NCBI GenBank assembly: GCA_029210905.1
Contig: JARGGF010000292.1
Location: forward strand, 1-6,280
Length of the DNA: 6,280 bases
Direction: 5' to 3'
DNA from: Bacteroidales bacterium
GTDB taxonomy: Bacteria; Bacteroidota; Bacteroidia; Bacteroidales; NBLH01
Both the position numbers and the translations under genes were made by a program. Positions within the stretch are counted from its first letter, which is position 1. Each line of letters starts with the position of its first letter. Of the stretch, positions 5,033-6,280 are shown one piece after another. A model generated the notes under the pieces. It searched no databases and had not been told where the DNA came from. It was given only the letters and a program-made list of their open reading frames with translations.

Positions 5033-6280
5033 TTATGAAATGTTGTATTCCGCAATTTTCCTGTAGAGCGTTGTTAGCCCAATATTGAGCAATCGGGCTG
5101 TTTCAGTTTTGTTGCCATTGGTGTAGTTCAATATTTTTTGAATATGGATTTTTTCTACAATAGCTAATTCAAAAGACAATATTTGGCCGTCTGTTTGTTT
5201 GTTTTTTTTTGCCAGAAATTCGTTCGGTAAAGTATCAATGGTTAATTCTTCTGTTGTTGTTAAAATCAGGCTTCTTTCAATCACATTTTTCAATTCGCGA
5301 ATATTCCCCGGCCAATTATGTAAAATTAAGGCCTGAAGATAATTATCTGTCATTGATTTTATTTTTTTATTGGTTTTTGCAGAAAATAGTTCAACAAAAT
5401 GTTTTGCAAACAATTCAATATCGGCAGGTCTTTCGCGCAGGGGAGGAATATTGATTTGAAAACCAGCCAGGCGGTAATATAAATCTTCCCTGAAGAGTTT
5501 CTGTTTTATGCATTCCTCCAGGTTTCTGTTGGTGGCTGCAAGTACTCTAACATTCACTCTTGTGGACTTTGTTTCACCCACTTTAATAAACTCGCCAGCC
5601 TCAAGCACACGTAATAACTTAGCTTGCAAATCAAAAGACATTTCGCCTATTTCATCAAGAAAAATAGTACCGTTATTTGCTTCTTCAAATAAGCCTTTTT
5701 GGTCTTTAATAGCCCCGGTAAATGCCCCGGCTTTGTGTCCAAACATTTCATTTTCAAGCAAATCGCTACTTATTGCCGAACAATTGATGGCAACAAAATT
5801 TTTAAAGTTCCGTTTGCTCCCGTAATGAATAGCTTGTGCAAATACTTCTTTTCCGGTGCCGGTTTCTCCGGTTAGTAAAACTGTTGCATCGGTCTGGGCT
5901 ACTGACTTAGCCAAATGTAATGCAGATAGTATCTTTTTTGAGGTCCCGATTATGCTATCGAAAGAAAATTTATTTCCCAATTGCTTTTCAAGGTGCCGGA
6001 CTCTTTTAGCCAGTTCTGCTTTCTCAAATGCACGATAAAGCAAAGGGATTATTTTATTGTTATCATCGCCTTTTGTGATGTAATCAAAAGCGCCGTTTTT
6101 TATCGCCTGAACACCATCAGGAATATTACCATAAGCAGTAAGCAAAATAATTTCAGTCAGGGGATATTGATTTTTTATCTGGCCGGAAAGTTCCACTCCA
6201 TTTCCATCGGGTAGTTTTACATCGCAGATGACCACTTCTATGTCGTGTTCGTGAAGCTTTTTTAATGCTGTTTTACAGTC
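5033..6280 (-). CDS. Sigma-54-dependent NtrC-family response regulator (N-terminus cut by the window edge)
   Basis: Activator of sigma-54 RNA polymerase, controlled by phosphorylation. The frame is open to the right edge; 415 residues are visible and about 35 of the receiver are missing. A GTG at 6235 is not the real start, because it would remove half of the receiver. Visible numbering: receiver to about 90, with phospho-acceptor Asp20 (ICDVKLPDGNG), switch Thr48 (LLTAYG) and Lys70 (YITKG, where most receivers have KP); linker helix about 85-100; AAA+ domain with Walker A GETGTGKE (138-145), the sigma-54-contacting GAFTGA loop (185-190), Walker B IFLDEIGE (206-213), FREDLYYRL (263-271) and GNIRELKN (325-332); Fis-type helix-turn-helix about 375-413 (NKTETARLLNIGLTTLYRKI). 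All core activator motifs are intact, so it should be functional. The likely kinase is the one at the left edge; targets are probably K+ uptake genes (inference). From memory, the segments TAYGNIPDGVQAIKNGAFDY and TKGDDN match a Bacteroidota regulator often found near kdp genes. Confidence 0.95.
   Translation of the reverse strand, partial: DCKTALKKLHEHDIEVVICDVKLPDGNGVELSGQIKNQYPLTEIILLTAYGNIPDGVQAIKNGAFDYITKGDDNNKIIPLLYRAFEKAELAKRVRHLEKQLGNKFSFDSIIGTSKKILSALHLAKSVAQTDATVLLTGETGTGKEVFAQAIHYGSKRNFKNFVAINCSAISSDLLENEMFGHKAGAFTGAIKDQKGLFEEANNGTIFLDEIGEMSFDLQAKLLRVLEAGEFIKVGETKSTRVNVRVLAATNRNLEECIKQKLFREDLYYRLAGFQINIPPLRERPADIELFAKHFVELFSAKTNKKIKSMTDNYLQALILHNWPGNIRELKNVIERSLILTTTEELTIDTLPNEFLAKKNKQTDGQILSFELAIVEKIHIQKILNYTNGNKTETARLLNIGLTTLYRKIAEYNIS

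Noticed and set aside
5209..6214. Four overlapping plus-strand open frames
   Set aside because: All are antisense to the conserved AAA+ and receiver domains of the sigma-54 regulator; none has a start context or recognisable product.
6233..6235. GTG as the start of the sigma-54 regulator
   Set aside because: The frame continues without a stop to the right edge, and this start would leave only five residues up to the phospho-acceptor Asp and remove the first strands of the receiver.
1..6280. CRISPR array, insertion sequence, tRNA, rRNA or riboswitch
   Set aside because: No regularly spaced repeats, transposase wording, terminal repeats, cloverleaf or conserved riboswitch core were found; both gaps are short and AT-rich. 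A c-di-AMP (ydaO) riboswitch was considered because of the K+ genes, but nothing like its core was seen.

Overview
The window looks like part of a potassium-uptake locus from a member of the Bacteroidota. Evidence for the phylum: AT-rich DNA; AT-rich leaders with no Shine-Dalgarno sequence before any visible start; TAA at all four visible stops; and proteins whose wording matches Bacteroidota relatives as I remember them. I could not run a database search, so the phylum is an inference and no genus is claimed.

Every gene I can support is on the minus strand. In transcription order (right to left) they are: (1) an NtrC-type, sigma-54-activating response regulator, cut at its N-terminus by the right edge; (2) a 171-base gap with several short inverted repeats; (3) a 114-residue acidic soluble protein of uncharacterised type; (4) trkA, the cytoplasmic NAD-binding two-RCK regulator of the Trk K+ channel; (5) trkH, the K+-conducting membrane subunit; (6) a 275-base gap with a compact, less AT-rich repeat patch; (7) a membrane sensor histidine kinase with HAMP and PAS-like domains, cut by the left edge just after its phospho-acceptor histidine box.

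The small gene, trkA and trkH are 12 and 21 bases apart and are probably one operon. TrkH with TrkA forms a low-affinity K+ uptake system in which TrkA gates the channel in response to bound nucleotide. The kinase has the layout of KinB (transmembrane, extracytoplasmic domain, transmembrane, HAMP, PAS, HisKA), and KinB of Pseudomonas signals to the NtrC-type regulator AlgB. The kinase and regulator here flank the Trk genes and are a natural cognate pair. From memory, close relatives of both sit beside kdp (high-affinity K+ ATPase) operons in Bacteroidota, so kdp genes may lie just outside the window. That is a prediction, not something seen here.

Nothing in the window is a clearly new system. 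The points most worth a second look are the conserved-looking small protein co-transcribed with trkAH, the regulator/kinase bracket around Trk, and the palindromes in front of the operon. I see no tRNA, rRNA, CRISPR array, insertion sequence or plus-strand gene.
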